From: Clostridia bacterium
Lineage (GTDB): Bacteria > Bacillota > Clostridia > Peptostreptococcales > Filifactoraceae
DNA: 32,759 bases
Assembly (NCBI GenBank): GCA_009929415.1
Contig: SAAM01000006.1
Coordinates: forward strand, 1 to 32,759
Direction: 5' to 3'
Each line of letters opens with the position of its first letter. Positions within the stretch are counted from its first letter, which is position 1. The position numbers and the translations under genes are program-made. The notes below the pieces were generated by a model that saw nothing but the letters and a program-made list of their open reading frames with translations, was not told the DNA's origin and did not search any database. This document shows positions 14,000-22,669 of the stretch, in pieces.

Positions 14000-15541
14000 C
14001 TATATTATCCTGAAGCCGCCTTCGCTGAGCGCGCATCTTCTCTGTCTAGTGAATGACACTGCATTCGTTATTCCTTCGCCTGTAGGACCTGCGATTGTCA
14101 TCGTAGTGTGTCCTTCTCCGCCGAATCCAACTCCTGCAAGCGTGGCTCCGTTCTTTACGAATATCGTGGTCTCTACTTCTCTTGCGAAGCGTGTAAGATT
14201 ATTTATATTCTGTGAGAACATGGATGCAGTATGTCTGTTTCCGTGCTCTGCGATCATTGCATATTTTATGGCTTCGTCAAGATTTCTGCATTTTACTATC
14301 GGAAGTACCGGCATCAGCTGCTCAAGCAGCACGAATGGGTGATCCGGGCCGACTTCACATATCAGAAGCCTGCAGTCGCTCTTTCCCTGCACTCCTATCG
14401 CATCAAGCATTTTTCCTGCGTCTTTTCCTACCCAGTTCTTGCTTGTGTGATACTCTCTTCCTTTTGGAGTCTCGTCATATGTGAGCACGAGATTCATTAT
14501 CTTCTCCAGCTGTGACTCGTTAAGAAGGAATGCGCCTTCCTGGATCATGTTGTAGACAAGGTCTGTAGCGACGCTCTCGATTACGAATACTTCCTTTTCT
14601 GCAAGGCAGAGTATGTTGTTGTCGAATGAAGCTCCCTTGAAGATCTCCTTTGCCGCTCTCTTTATGTCGGCTGTCTCGTCTACTATTACCGGAGGGTTTC
14701 CTGCTCCTGCTCCTATTACTTTCTTTCCTGACTGAAGCAGTGAACGCACCATCGGCATTCCGCCTGTTCCTACCAGCATTCTTACTTTCTCGTTCTTGCT
14801 GAGCTCAGAAACTGTCTCAAGCGTAGGGTTTTTTACCATGGTAGCAAGGTTTCTTGGTCCGCCTGCTTCTTCTATCGCTCTGTTTATCATCTGAACGGCA
14901 AATCTGCAGACTTCCTTTGCGCTTGGATGCACGTTGAATACCACGCTGTTTCCGCCTGACAGCATAGAGATCACGTTGTTTATGATCGTCTCTGTTGGGT
15001 TTGTAACAGGCGTTATAGCTCCTATTACTCCATATGGCGAGTGCTCTACTATAGTAAGTCCGTCGTCTCCTGATATTGCTTCTGTCCTGAGGCATTCTGT
15101 GCCTGGAGTTCTTTCGAGCACGAGCATGTTCTTAAGTATCTTGTCCTCATATCTTCCAAGTCCGGTTTCATCCACTGACATTCTTGCGAGCTTTTCTGCG
15201 TTTTTTATGCCTGTCTCTCTGATACTCTTTATGAGTCTTTCTCTGTCTCTTAGCTGAAATCCTGCCTGATATGCCTTCTGCGCAAGGTATGCTGCCTCTA
15301 CGGCCTGATCCATCGTGTCAAACACGCCGTAATCTCCCTGAACTGTCTGAGCGGCTGCTGACACTGGAACATATGGTGATTTCATGCTGAACTCCTGAAC
15401 CGGAACGCCCGGCCTGTATGTCTTTACCTGCGGGCCTGCTGAGGCTGGGGCCTCTGGAGCTTCTGCCTGAGCTGCCTGACTCACTACGTTTTTCAGAACC
15501 TGCTGTACTATCAGCTCTATATCTTTTTGTCCTATTTCCAT
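14000..15541 (-). CDS. CoA-acylating aldehyde dehydrogenase with N-terminal targeting helix
   Basis: A 513-residue PduP/EutE-type enzyme oxidising an aldehyde to acyl-CoA with NAD+ and CoA. The catalytic cysteine is C312 in SFDNNILCLAEKE. The NAD region includes ITPVTNPTETIINN (about 176-190) and GTGGMPMVRS (about 258-267). Residues 1-20 (MEIGQKDIELIVQQVLKNVV) form an amphipathic helix, followed by an Ala/Pro linker (about 21-40), which is the standard encapsulation-peptide layout. It starts four bases after the aldolase ends, suggesting stoichiometric expression with it. The likely substrate is the C2 aldehyde released by that aldolase. Confidence 0.95.
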   Translation of the reverse strand: MEIGQKDIELIVQQVLKNVVSQAAQAEAPEAPASAGPQVKTYRPGVPVQEFSMKSPYVPVSAAAQTVQGDYGVFDTMDQAVEAAYLAQKAYQAGFQLRDRERLIKSIRETGIKNAEKLARMSVDETGLGRYEDKILKNMLVLERTPGTECLRTEAISGDDGLTIVEHSPYGVIGAITPVTNPTETIINNVISMLSGGNSVVFNVHPSAKEVCRFAVQMINRAIEEAGGPRNLATMVKNPTLETVSELSKNEKVRMLVGTGGMPMVRSLLQSGKKVIGAGAGNPPVIVDETADIKRAAKEIFKGASFDNNILCLAEKEVFVIESVATDLVYNMIQEGAFLLNESQLEKIMNLVLTYDETPKGREYHTSKNWVGKDAGKMLDAIGVQGKSDCRLLICEVGPDHPFVLLEQLMPVLPIVKCRNLDEAIKYAMIAEHGNRHTASMFSQNINNLTRFAREVETTIFVKNGATLAGVGFGGEGHTTMTIAGPTGEGITNAVSFTRQRRCALSEGGFRII

Positions 15542-15545
15542 GATG

Positions 15546-16403
15546 TTACCTCTTTAGACTTTCCAATACCTGCTGTGTTATCTTCTGTGTCAGCTCTCTT
15601 ATCATGGCTTCTTTTTCTGTGCCTGCGGATGATACTGAGCATCCTGAAGCCTGATAGGCTGTGAGTGGTTTTTCTGTCTTCACAACGTCTGTGGTATTTG
15701 TTTCTTTAAGTGAACATGGTGGCGTGCCGCCTGATGTTATTCCAAGCTTTTCTCTTATGTCGATAAGCTCGTTTACCTGGCTGCAGCTGAGCTCGTTTGC
15801 TCTTCCTATTATTCTTCCTGTGTACATGAGCACGGTTGCATAGTACTCAAGTGATTCAAGTCTGTGGTATGCCTCTGTGAGGTCTTTTCCCCATGAGAGC
15901 GCTCCGTGGTTTGCAAGAAGCACTGCGTTGTGCGTATTGCAGTATGGGGCTATCGAGTCTGGAACATCCTGGCTTCCCGGTGTCGCGTAGTGCGCTATCG
16001 GTACTGACCCCAGGTTTACTACCGCTTCCGGAAGTATAGCTCTGTCAAGGCTTATGCCTGCTATCGCAAACGATGTCGCTACCGGCGGATGCGCATGTGT
16101 TACGGCCATTACGTCCGGATTCTCATTGTATACGCGAAGGTGCATCTTTACTTCTGAGGATGGCTTGAGTTTTCCCATGAGCACTTTTCCGTCAAAGTTC
16201 ATCTTTACGAGCATGTCCGGTGTCATGAATCCCTTTGACACCCCTGTAGGTGTGGTCCAGATTGTGTTTGGACCTACTCTGCAGCTTATATTTCCGTCGT
16301 TTGAAGCCACAAAGCCTTTGTCGTACATTCTTTTTCCTATTGCGATTATCTGCTTTTTGGCTTCATAGTCTGATAAATATTTAAAGCTGTTGTATCCTGT
16401 CAT
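15546..16403 (-). CDS. Class II sugar-phosphate aldolase with C-terminal targeting helix
   Basis: A 285-residue FucA/RhaD-type zinc aldolase. The catalytic Glu is E84 (SSEVKMH) and the zinc ligands are H103/H105 (THAHPP) and H166 (LANHGAL). The core ends near residue 220. A flexible linker then leads to an amphipathic C-terminal helix (EKEAMIRELTQKITQQVLESL, about 263-283), an encapsulation-peptide arrangement. Given the MtnK and MtnA genes immediately upstream, the likely reaction is cleavage of 5-methylthio- or 5-deoxyribulose 1-phosphate to DHAP plus (methylthio)acetaldehyde or acetaldehyde. Fuculose or rhamnulose 1-phosphate would be alternatives, but their kinases and isomerases are absent. 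The ATG at 16403 is taken; a TTG one codon upstream is also possible. Confidence 0.93.
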   Translation of the reverse strand: MTGYNSFKYLSDYEAKKQIIAIGKRMYDKGFVASNDGNISCRVGPNTIWTTPTGVSKGFMTPDMLVKMNFDGKVLMGKLKPSSEVKMHLRVYNENPDVMAVTHAHPPVATSFAIAGISLDRAILPEAVVNLGSVPIAHYATPGSQDVPDSIAPYCNTHNAVLLANHGALSWGKDLTEAYHRLESLEYYATVLMYTGRIIGRANELSCSQVNELIDIREKLGITSGGTPPCSLKETNTTDVVKTEKPLTAYQASGCSVSSAGTEKEAMIRELTQKITQQVLESLKR

Positions 16404-16452
16404 CAAATTTTCCCCTCCTTAGTCTGAGAGTTTCAGTAAACTGTATATTAAA

Positions 16453-17541
16453 TTATTTTGCCTGTGCCTGTGCTTTCTTCTCAAAGATCGCCTTAAGTGA
16501 TTCTTCAAATGGAGGGTAAGCTATTCCGTATTCTGTTATTATTCCGGCGATGCACTCATGATCTGTAACGTCGAATGCCGGGTTGAATGTCTTTACGCCG
16601 TCTGGTGCCATTCTTTCCTTGTACCACATTTCTGTGATCTCCTCTGCAGGTCTTTCTTCTATGTGTATGTCTTTTCCTGTCTGGCAGTTCATGTCTATAG
16701 TCGAAGTAGGGGCACAGATGTACATTGGAACTCCGTAGTATTTGGCAAGTATTCCTACGCCTGATGTCCCTATCTTGTTTGCTGTGTCTCCGTTTGCTGC
16801 TACTCTGTCACAGCCTACGAATACCGCGTCTATCCAGCCTTTTTTCATTACGCTTGATGCCATGTTGTCACAGATGAGCGTTACGTCTATTCCTGCTGAG
16901 TGGAGCTCGAATGCAGTAAGTCTTGCTCCTTGAAGAAGCGGTCTTGTCTCGTCTGCAAACACTCTGAAGTTGTATCCTTTTTCGTGTCCGAGGTACATAG
17001 CTGCTGTAGCTGTTCCGTATTTTGAAGTCGCAAGCTGTCCTGCGTTGCAGTGCGTAAGAAGTCCGTATCCCGGCTTTACAAGTGAAAGGCCGTATTCTCC
17101 GATAGTCTTGCATACCCAGATGTCTTCTTCTTTTATTTCAACTGCTTCCTTGTGAAGAAGCTCTACTATCTCTGCTACTGATTTGTCCTTGTTGTCCAGA
17201 ACGACTTTTTCCATTCTGTTAAGTGCCCATGAAAGATTTACTGCCGTAGGTCTTGATGAATCCAGGTAGTCCTTTGCCTTTACGAATTCGCTGTAGAATG
17301 TATCAAAGTCTTCCGCCTTTATGTCCTTTGCCGCAAGGTATGCTCCTATGGCGCCTGCTATTCCTATTGCCGGAGCTCCTCTTACTTCTAGTCTGTATAT
17401 GGCATCCCAGATCTGCTTCTGAGTGTTCAGTCTCAGAATCTCGATATCATAAGGAAGCTTTGTCTGGTTTATAATGACAAGCTCGCCTTTTTCGCTGTCA
17501 AGTGCTACGGTGTCATAGTTGAGTATGTTTTTTTGTTCCAT
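16453..17541 (-). CDS. mtnA: 5-methylthioribose-1-phosphate isomerase
   Basis: A 362-residue MtnA-family aldose-ketose isomerase converting 5-methylthioribose 1-phosphate to the ribulose 1-phosphate. Catalytic C165 ([12 protein letters not shown]) and D245 ([17 protein letters not shown]) are intact and spaced as in Bacillus MtnA, and the substrate-binding RGAPAIG motif is at about 54-60. Distinguishing features of the eIF2B subunits are absent. MtnA relatives also act on 5-deoxyribose 1-phosphate, so the natural substrate stays open. It follows mtnK by 24 bases. The rest of the classic methionine salvage pathway (MtnB, MtnW/MtnX, MtnD) is not present. Confidence 0.95.
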   Translation of the reverse strand: MEQKNILNYDTVALDSEKGELVIINQTKLPYDIEILRLNTQKQIWDAIYRLEVRGAPAIGIAGAIGAYLAAKDIKAEDFDTFYSEFVKAKDYLDSSRPTAVNLSWALNRMEKVVLDNKDKSVAEIVELLHKEAVEIKEEDIWVCKTIGEYGLSLVKPGYGLLTHCNAGQLATSKYGTATAAMYLGHEKGYNFRVFADETRPLLQGARLTAFELHSAGIDVTLICDNMASSVMKKGWIDAVFVGCDRVAANGDTANKIGTSGVGILAKYYGVPMYICAPTSTIDMNCQTGKDIHIEERPAEEITEMWYKERMAPDGVKTFNPAFDVTDHECIAGIITEYGIAYPPFEESLKAIFEKKAQAQAK

Positions 17542-17565
17542 GTTGCTGTCTCCCTGTCTTTAATA

Positions 17566-18795
17566 TTATACGGTTACCTTTGCTACTGCGTCTTTAAGCG
17601 CTCCTGTGAAGTCTTTTCCTGTCTTGAAGCTGTCGCGGTTCATTATGAAGCTTTTAGCTGTAAGGATGCAGATTTTTTCCGCTGCAGCTCTTTTGCTTTC
17701 ATCGGCTATCGTCGTTATGTCCTTTACGTTTGCAAGCCCTACTATTCTTCTTACAAGCTCAAGGCCTGCTACTGCTGCCGTGTCTCTGAGTATAGTGCCA
17801 AGATACCACTCCTTGAATCCAGGAGTCTTTGCCATGTGGTCTTTTACGTTTTCGTCATAGTATCTGCCGTATTTCTCTATGAAAAGATCTATCGTGTCTT
17901 CCACTGACTGCTCTACCCAGCCTGTGAAATCTGCTTTTTCTGCTTCATCTTCTATCGTGAAGGTTCCGTTGTTCCATGCAAAGAACATGTTTGCCACTAC
18001 GTTTCCTATGTCATATCCCATTGGTCCGTAGAATGCGAACTCAGGGTCGAATATCTTTGTTGAGTGGTCGTTTATGAATATCGAGCCTGTATGAAGGTCT
18101 CCGTGTATCAGCGACTGCGCGTTGTTCATGAATTCAAACTTGCATTTTGCTGCTTCAAGATGAAGCGCTGTGTCTTCATAAAGCTCCTGCTGTACAAAGT
18201 CAGCTACCGGAGGGAATACATTGTTTCTGTTTCCTATGTTGTTGAACGGCTCTGTATATACGAGGTCTTCTGAAATCTCGCAAAGCTCAGGGTTGATGTA
18301 GTTTTTGACATCGTCCTTCTTTGCCTTGTGCTCTACGCATACATCTGTAGTTCCAAGAAGCGTATTTACCATGAATGTCGATATCTGATCCGCAAAATGA
18401 GGGAATTTCTCATGGTTCATCAGCGCTGTTCTCATTATAGTATAGTCAAAAAGGTCTTCCATAGTGCATGAACACATAACTGCGTCATAAAGATATACCT
18501 CAGGTACAAGCCCTGGTGCAAGCTCGCCCTGCTTCTTAAGTATTTCTGCCTCGATTCTGGTTCTGTCTGTTGAAAGCTTTATGTCTGCAGATATTCTTGC
18601 TTCTCCGCCTGCCTGCTTTACTATCACTGACTTTCCTGTTGACTCTTCCTTAACTCTGAAAACATAGTTGAGGTTTCCGTCTCCGATCTCCTTTGAAGTG
18701 AGCACTGCATCTGCAGGAAAAATATCAAGCTTTTCCTTTACATACTCTATTACGTCCTGGTCATTCATTAAAAAATAAGTTTCAAATTTTGACAT
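17566..18795 (-). CDS. mtnK: 5-methylthioribose kinase
   Basis: A 409-residue kinase of the MtnK family that phosphorylates the anomeric hydroxyl of 5-methylthioribose with ATP. The catalytic loop HGDLHTGSIF (about 231-240) places the catalytic Asp at D233, and the metal-binding DPEFAFYGPMGYDIG follows at 250-264; both are diagnostic of MtnK rather than general aminoglycoside kinases. The N-terminal GDGNLNYVFRV (about 38-48) forms the nucleotide lobe. I chose the ATG at 18795 because AAAGGA precedes it; an upstream in-frame ATG at 18813 lacks a site. It lies 45 bases after the importer permease, so imported pentose would be phosphorylated at once. Confidence 0.95.
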   Translation of the reverse strand: MSKFETYFLMNDQDVIEYVKEKLDIFPADAVLTSKEIGDGNLNYVFRVKEESTGKSVIVKQAGGEARISADIKLSTDRTRIEAEILKKQGELAPGLVPEVYLYDAVMCSCTMEDLFDYTIMRTALMNHEKFPHFADQISTFMVNTLLGTTDVCVEHKAKKDDVKNYINPELCEISEDLVYTEPFNNIGNRNNVFPPVADFVQQELYEDTALHLEAAKCKFEFMNNAQSLIHGDLHTGSIFINDHSTKIFDPEFAFYGPMGYDIGNVVANMFFAWNNGTFTIEDEAEKADFTGWVEQSVEDTIDLFIEKYGRYYDENVKDHMAKTPGFKEWYLGTILRDTAAVAGLELVRRIVGLANVKDITTIADESKRAAAEKICILTAKSFIMNRDSFKTGKDFTGALKDAVAKVTV

Positions 18796-18840
18796 GGTTT
18801 CTGGTCCTTTCATAAATGTATTTATTATATTAAAGCTTCG

Positions 18841-19848
18841 CTAATTTTTCTTTCTGAAGTACGTACTTGCAAGTGCTATCGCAAGAACTGCTCCCTTTAC
18901 TATATCAAGTGAGTAGTATGGAACTGACATCATTACAAGTCCGTTCTCAAGGATACCTACAAGAAGCGCTCCTACAAGTGTTCCTATCGCGTTGGCCTTT
19001 CCTGAGCCTGCGAATGAGAATCCTATATATGCCGCTGCAACTGCAGGCATAAGATATCCTGCTCCTGCGTTTATCTGTGCTGATCCAACCCTTGCCGCTA
19101 TAAGGATACCACCCATTGATGCGAAAAGCGTTGAAAGGAAGTATGCAAGTGCGCGGTATTTTTCTACCGGTATACCCGAAAGTCTTGCTGCTTCAAGGTT
19201 TCCACCTACTGCATACATGTATCTTCCGTGCTTTGTGTAAGTAAGGAATATGTGTACTACAAATACTATTACAAGCATTATGAGTATTATCCACGGTGCC
19301 TGCCCTATCTTTGAGAAGAGCTCCGGAACCTTTCCTGTAGTTATAGTTCCGTCAAGTCTTGCCATATTCTGAGAAACAGATCCTCCACCTGAGTATGTCA
19401 TCGCAACTCCCTGGAATATGAACATGGATGCAAGAGTCGCAAGCATGTCAGGCACTCTCAGCTTTACTATAAGGAATGAGTTCACTGCCGCTACTACAAG
19501 TGCCACGAGAAGCGCAAGTCCTATCGAAGTGAATGTAGACATGCCATACCATACGAACATCGTCATTACTAGCGATGTCGCAAACGTAGCCGTAGATCCA
19601 ACTGAAAGGTCGAATCCGTTTACTGTAAGTGATATTGTAACTCCTATTGCTATTACCGTAACTATCGATATTCCTCTTAGTATTGTAGTCATGTTGCTCA
19701 TCGTAAGGAATGTTGTCGGCATTAGCGCTCCAAACAGCGCTACAAGGAACACGATCGTTATTACCGTACCCCATTTGCTTATGAACTCTATGATCGAGTT
19801 CTTGTTCTTCTTATTTTCTGATTTCTCAACCTTTATAGTCGATTCCAT
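18841..19848 (-). CDS. Ribose-type ABC transporter permease
   Basis: A 335-residue polytopic membrane protein of the RbsC/LsrC family. It has about ten hydrophobic segments, the family's GFDLSVGSTATFATSLV near residue 75, GGNLEAARLSGI and the C-terminal GILENGLVMM. With the ATPase and lipoprotein encoded upstream it forms a sugar importer. Two copies of this single permease would make the homodimeric channel. It starts two bases after the ATPase stop, with an AGGAGGAC ribosome site overlapping the end of that gene. Substrate specificity cannot be read from sequence; the downstream kinase points to a 5-modified ribose. Confidence 0.94.
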   Translation of the reverse strand: MESTIKVEKSENKKNKNSIIEFISKWGTVITIVFLVALFGALMPTTFLTMSNMTTILRGISIVTVIAIGVTISLTVNGFDLSVGSTATFATSLVMTMFVWYGMSTFTSIGLALLVALVVAAVNSFLIVKLRVPDMLATLASMFIFQGVAMTYSGGGSVSQNMARLDGTITTGKVPELFSKIGQAPWIILIMLVIVFVVHIFLTYTKHGRYMYAVGGNLEAARLSGIPVEKYRALAYFLSTLFASMGGILIAARVGSAQINAGAGYLMPAVAAAYIGFSFAGSGKANAIGTLVGALLVGILENGLVMMSVPYYSLDIVKGAVLAIALASTYFRKKN

Positions 19849-19850
19849 TA

Positions 19851-21374
19851 CTAACGTCCTCCTGTTGAATAATAAAGAAGTTCTTCTTCATTTGTATTTG
19901 CGATTTCAAGTTCTTTTACGATTTCTCCGTCATACATCACATATGTTCTGTCAGCTATTCCAAGGATCTCTCCAAATTCGCATGAAGCATATATTATGCC
20001 CTTGCCCATCTCTGCAAGGCGTCCTATGAGCTCAAATATGTCCTGCTTTGCTCCTACGTCTACTCCCTTTGTCGGCTCGTCCAGTATATATATGTCAGCG
20101 TCTGATATCAGCCATTTTCCAACGGCAACCTTCTGCTGATTTCCTCCTGAAAGGAGCTTTACAAGCTGGTTTTCTGAAGGCGTCTTTATTCCAAGATCTG
20201 CAATGATTTCCTTCGCTGCCGCTTTTTCCGCATTCTTGTCGATGAAGCTGAACTTTTTGGAATATTTGTCAAGCGATGTAGCTGAAAGGTTTGCATAAAC
20301 CGGATCTTCTACGAGTATTCCTTCTTTTCTTCTCTCTTCAGGCACAAGCGCGAGTCCCTGCTTTACGGCGCTGAAAGGGTTTGTGATCTTAAGAGGCTTT
20401 CCGCTCAGCCTTATTTCTCCCTGGCTCTGCTTCATAGCTCCAAACAGGGTCTTGCAGAGCTCTGTCTTTCCGGCTCCAACCAGTCCTGATATTCCTATTA
20501 TCTCGCCTTTTCTTACATTGAAGCTTACGTTCTTTACGGATCCTTCCTTTTCATGAAGGCCTTCTACTTCGAGGAGAACTTCTCCAATTTCTATCTCTTT
20601 CTTTGGATATCTATCATCGAACTTTCTGCCAAGCATCATTTCTACTACCTGCTTTGGCGTAAGATTATTGTCAATAGGCTTGTTGGCAACTACTGTGCCG
20701 TCTTTCATTATTGTTATGTTCTCACAGATTTCAAAAAGCTCGTTAAGTCTGTGCGATATGAAGATTACTCCAACATTTTCATTCTGAGAAAGGTCTCTTA
20801 CTATCCTGAAAAGCTCCTTTGTCTCAGTGTTGCTCAGCGGTGCGGTCGGCTCATCGAGTACGAGGAACCTGCATTCTTCTACCACTGCTCTTGCTATCAG
20901 TACCATCTGTTTCTGCGCAAGCGAAAGATCGCTTACCAGATCTTTTATATTCATCGAAATATTAAGTTTCTCCAGAATAGCCTCTGCTCTTGTATGTATT
21001 TCCTTCCAGTTGACCATCTGTTTCTTGCCCATATTGTTAACTGTGCTGTTGAGCATTATGTTTTCTGCAACGCTTAGATACGGGATGAGCGCAGTATCGA
21101 CTTCCTGATACACTATCTCTATACCCTTGCTTTTTGCTGCTTTTGGAGAGCGAATCTCTTCCTCTTTTCCATCTATGAATATCTTGCCTTCATAGTGTGA
21201 ATTTACTCCTGACAGTACCTTCATCAGGGTAGATTTTCCTGCACCATTTGCTCCTATAAGTGCATGAATTGTTCCACTTTCCATTTCAAAATCGACGTTT
21301 GAAAGGGCTTTTACTCCAGGAAACTCTATAGATATATCCTGCATTTGTAGCTTTATACGCTTTGTCTGTTTCAT
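19851..21374 (-). CDS. Ribose-type ABC transporter ATPase (two nucleotide-binding domains)
   Basis: A 507-residue RbsA/MglA-type protein with two fused ABC domains. Domain 1 has Walker A GANGAGKST (about 41-49), a degenerate signature (LSLAQKQMV) and Walker B FLVLDEPTAPL. Domain 2 has a Walker A GLVGAGKTE, signature LLSGGNQQKVAVGKW and Walker B IYILDEPTKGVD. This asymmetry is normal for carbohydrate uptake transporters of the CUT2 class. A hairpin precedes the gene, between it and the lipoprotein gene. Confidence 0.95.
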   Translation of the reverse strand: MKQTKRIKLQMQDISIEFPGVKALSNVDFEMESGTIHALIGANGAGKSTLMKVLSGVNSHYEGKIFIDGKEEEIRSPKAAKSKGIEIVYQEVDTALIPYLSVAENIMLNSTVNNMGKKQMVNWKEIHTRAEAILEKLNISMNIKDLVSDLSLAQKQMVLIARAVVEECRFLVLDEPTAPLSNTETKELFRIVRDLSQNENVGVIFISHRLNELFEICENITIMKDGTVVANKPIDNNLTPKQVVEMMLGRKFDDRYPKKEIEIGEVLLEVEGLHEKEGSVKNVSFNVRKGEIIGISGLVGAGKTELCKTLFGAMKQSQGEIRLSGKPLKITNPFSAVKQGLALVPEERRKEGILVEDPVYANLSATSLDKYSKKFSFIDKNAEKAAAKEIIADLGIKTPSENQLVKLLSGGNQQKVAVGKWLISDADIYILDEPTKGVDVGAKQDIFELIGRLAEMGKGIIYASCEFGEILGIADRTYVMYDGEIVKELEIANTNEEELLYYSTGGR

Positions 21375-21423
21375 CGTCTCACATCCATCCCATTTTAAAA
21401 AACTAATTTATCCATATTTAAGA

Positions 21424-21452
21424 ATAGAGAAGTGGAGTGTATACTTCTCTAT
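21424..21452 (-). other. Intercistronic hairpin after the binding-protein gene
   Basis: Perfect 10-base arms (21424-21433 and 21443-21452; ATAGAGAAGT/ACTTCTCTAT) surround a nine-base loop. It lies between the solute-binding lipoprotein and the ATPase and is not followed by a T run. Such elements often stabilise the binding-protein mRNA or partly terminate so that the lipoprotein exceeds the membrane components. Confidence 0.65.
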
Positions 21453-21486
21453 CCTAAATATATTCAATAATTAAATTAAATTGCTG

Positions 21487-22578
21487 TTATTTCGCGTTTG
21501 CTGCTCTAAGCTCATCCATCCAAGGCTCGTTGAATGCATCAGACTGTCCCCATCCAGGAACTGCATCAGCAAGTGTGTTCATTGTTGTGTCTGCGCTAAG
21601 CTGATCTTTCTTTATAAGGTGTGCTTCAAGGTTGTAAGTCTGTGGTGTTTCTTCGTCGTGAAGCTTTTTAGCAAGAAGTCTCATGTTAACTATTCCTATA
21701 AGCTTAGGGTCTACTGCTGCTGTTGCTGACCATACGCTTCCCTCTTCCATCATAAGGTTGATGTCCTGGTTTGAAACGTCTATTGAAACAAGGTTTATAT
21801 CAGTTCTTCCTGCTTCTTTAAGAGCTTTGTATCCACCTTTTGCCAATTCGTCCCATGATCCCCACATAGCATCAACTGTGCCGGCTGGGTATTTTGGAAG
21901 TACTGCTCCTACTCTGTTTGAAACTTCTCCCTGAACATCGTCAAGAGTTGAAGGTCCTACGTTTTCAAGCGTAACGATCTTTCCAGCTGCTTCGTACTCT
22001 TTGTATACTACTTCACGGCTGTCAAGCGGAGGGATTCCAGGTCCAAACCAGATCTTAAGAACTTTTGCAGGCTTGTTAGGTGATGCTGCAACTATTTCAT
22101 CAAGTGAAAGTCTTGCAAGCGCTTCATCGTCCTGAGCTGTTGAAGTTACTCCCTCAGGAATAGCTCCATCTTTGAACGCTGTATCGAATGTTACTACCTT
22201 CATTCCTGCATCAAGTGCTGGCTGAATCATGTCTGTTGAATATTCTGCCTTTCCGTGTGATATGATAATTCCGTCATATCCTTTTTGAATCTGCTGTGCT
22301 ACAAGCTCCTGGAACTTTGCATCGTCTCCATTTGAGATGAAAGTGTCTACCTGATATCCAAGTGCCTGTCCTTCTGAAGTAGCTCCCTCAAGGAACTGCT
22401 TTGTGTGGTCATCTGAAGGAAGGTTTCTTATTACCGCTATCTTTCCAGATGTTGCTGTTTCTGCAGAATCGCCTTCTGCACTTTCATTTGATGATCCGCA
22501 TCCTGCAAGAAGTGATGCTGAAAGTGTTGCCACCGTAAGCAGTGACAGTATTCTCTTTGCTTTTACATTCTTTACCAT
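21487..22578 (-). CDS. Ribose-type ABC transporter substrate-binding lipoprotein
   Basis: A 363-residue periplasmic-binding-protein-type (type 1, RbsB/LsrB-like) lipoprotein. A basic, hydrophobic leader ends in the lipobox LLAGC with the lipidated C27, followed by a Ser/Glu-rich linker. The mature part has two Rossmann-like lobes (GKIAVIRNLPSDDHTKQFLE; GYDGIIISHGKAEYSTDM; TVDAMWGSWDELAKGG). It should capture the sugar outside the cell and deliver it to the permease. A GGAGGA site precedes the ATG. It is the first gene of the operon proper; upstream lie a possible -10 TATAAA and the LacI-family gene, but no strong -35 is visible. Confidence 0.95.
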   Translation of the reverse strand: MVKNVKAKRILSLLTVATLSASLLAGCGSSNESAEGDSAETATSGKIAVIRNLPSDDHTKQFLEGATSEGQALGYQVDTFISNGDDAKFQELVAQQIQKGYDGIIISHGKAEYSTDMIQPALDAGMKVVTFDTAFKDGAIPEGVTSTAQDDEALARLSLDEIVAASPNKPAKVLKIWFGPGIPPLDSREVVYKEYEAAGKIVTLENVGPSTLDDVQGEVSNRVGAVLPKYPAGTVDAMWGSWDELAKGGYKALKEAGRTDINLVSIDVSNQDINLMMEEGSVWSATAAVDPKLIGIVNMRLLAKKLHDEETPQTYNLEAHLIKKDQLSADTTMNTLADAVPGWGQSDAFNEPWMDELRAANAK

Positions 22579-22669
22579 AAGTATCCTCCTGGTATGTAAT
22601 ATTAGATTTTTGTGTGATTTATAATAAATACGAAGGCAGATAAAACACTCCCGTTAGCCATCGCAGTTA

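Noticed and set aside
16453-18795. Classic aerobic methionine salvage (methylthioribose to methionine)
   Set aside because: Downstream enzymes MtnB, MtnW/MtnX and the oxygen-dependent MtnD are absent, and the pathway would not suit an anaerobe; the aldolase route explains the gene set.
19418-20029. Plus-strand frame of 203 codons opposite the ABC permease
   Set aside because: Antisense shadow; the permease and ATPase on the minus strand are certain and this frame spans their junction.
6293-22578. Reading the BMC as a fucose/rhamnose or propanediol/ethanolamine type
   Set aside because: No fucose or rhamnose kinase or isomerase, no glycyl radical enzyme, no diol dehydratase and no ethanolamine lyase subunits are present; MtnK and MtnA signatures are intact instead.
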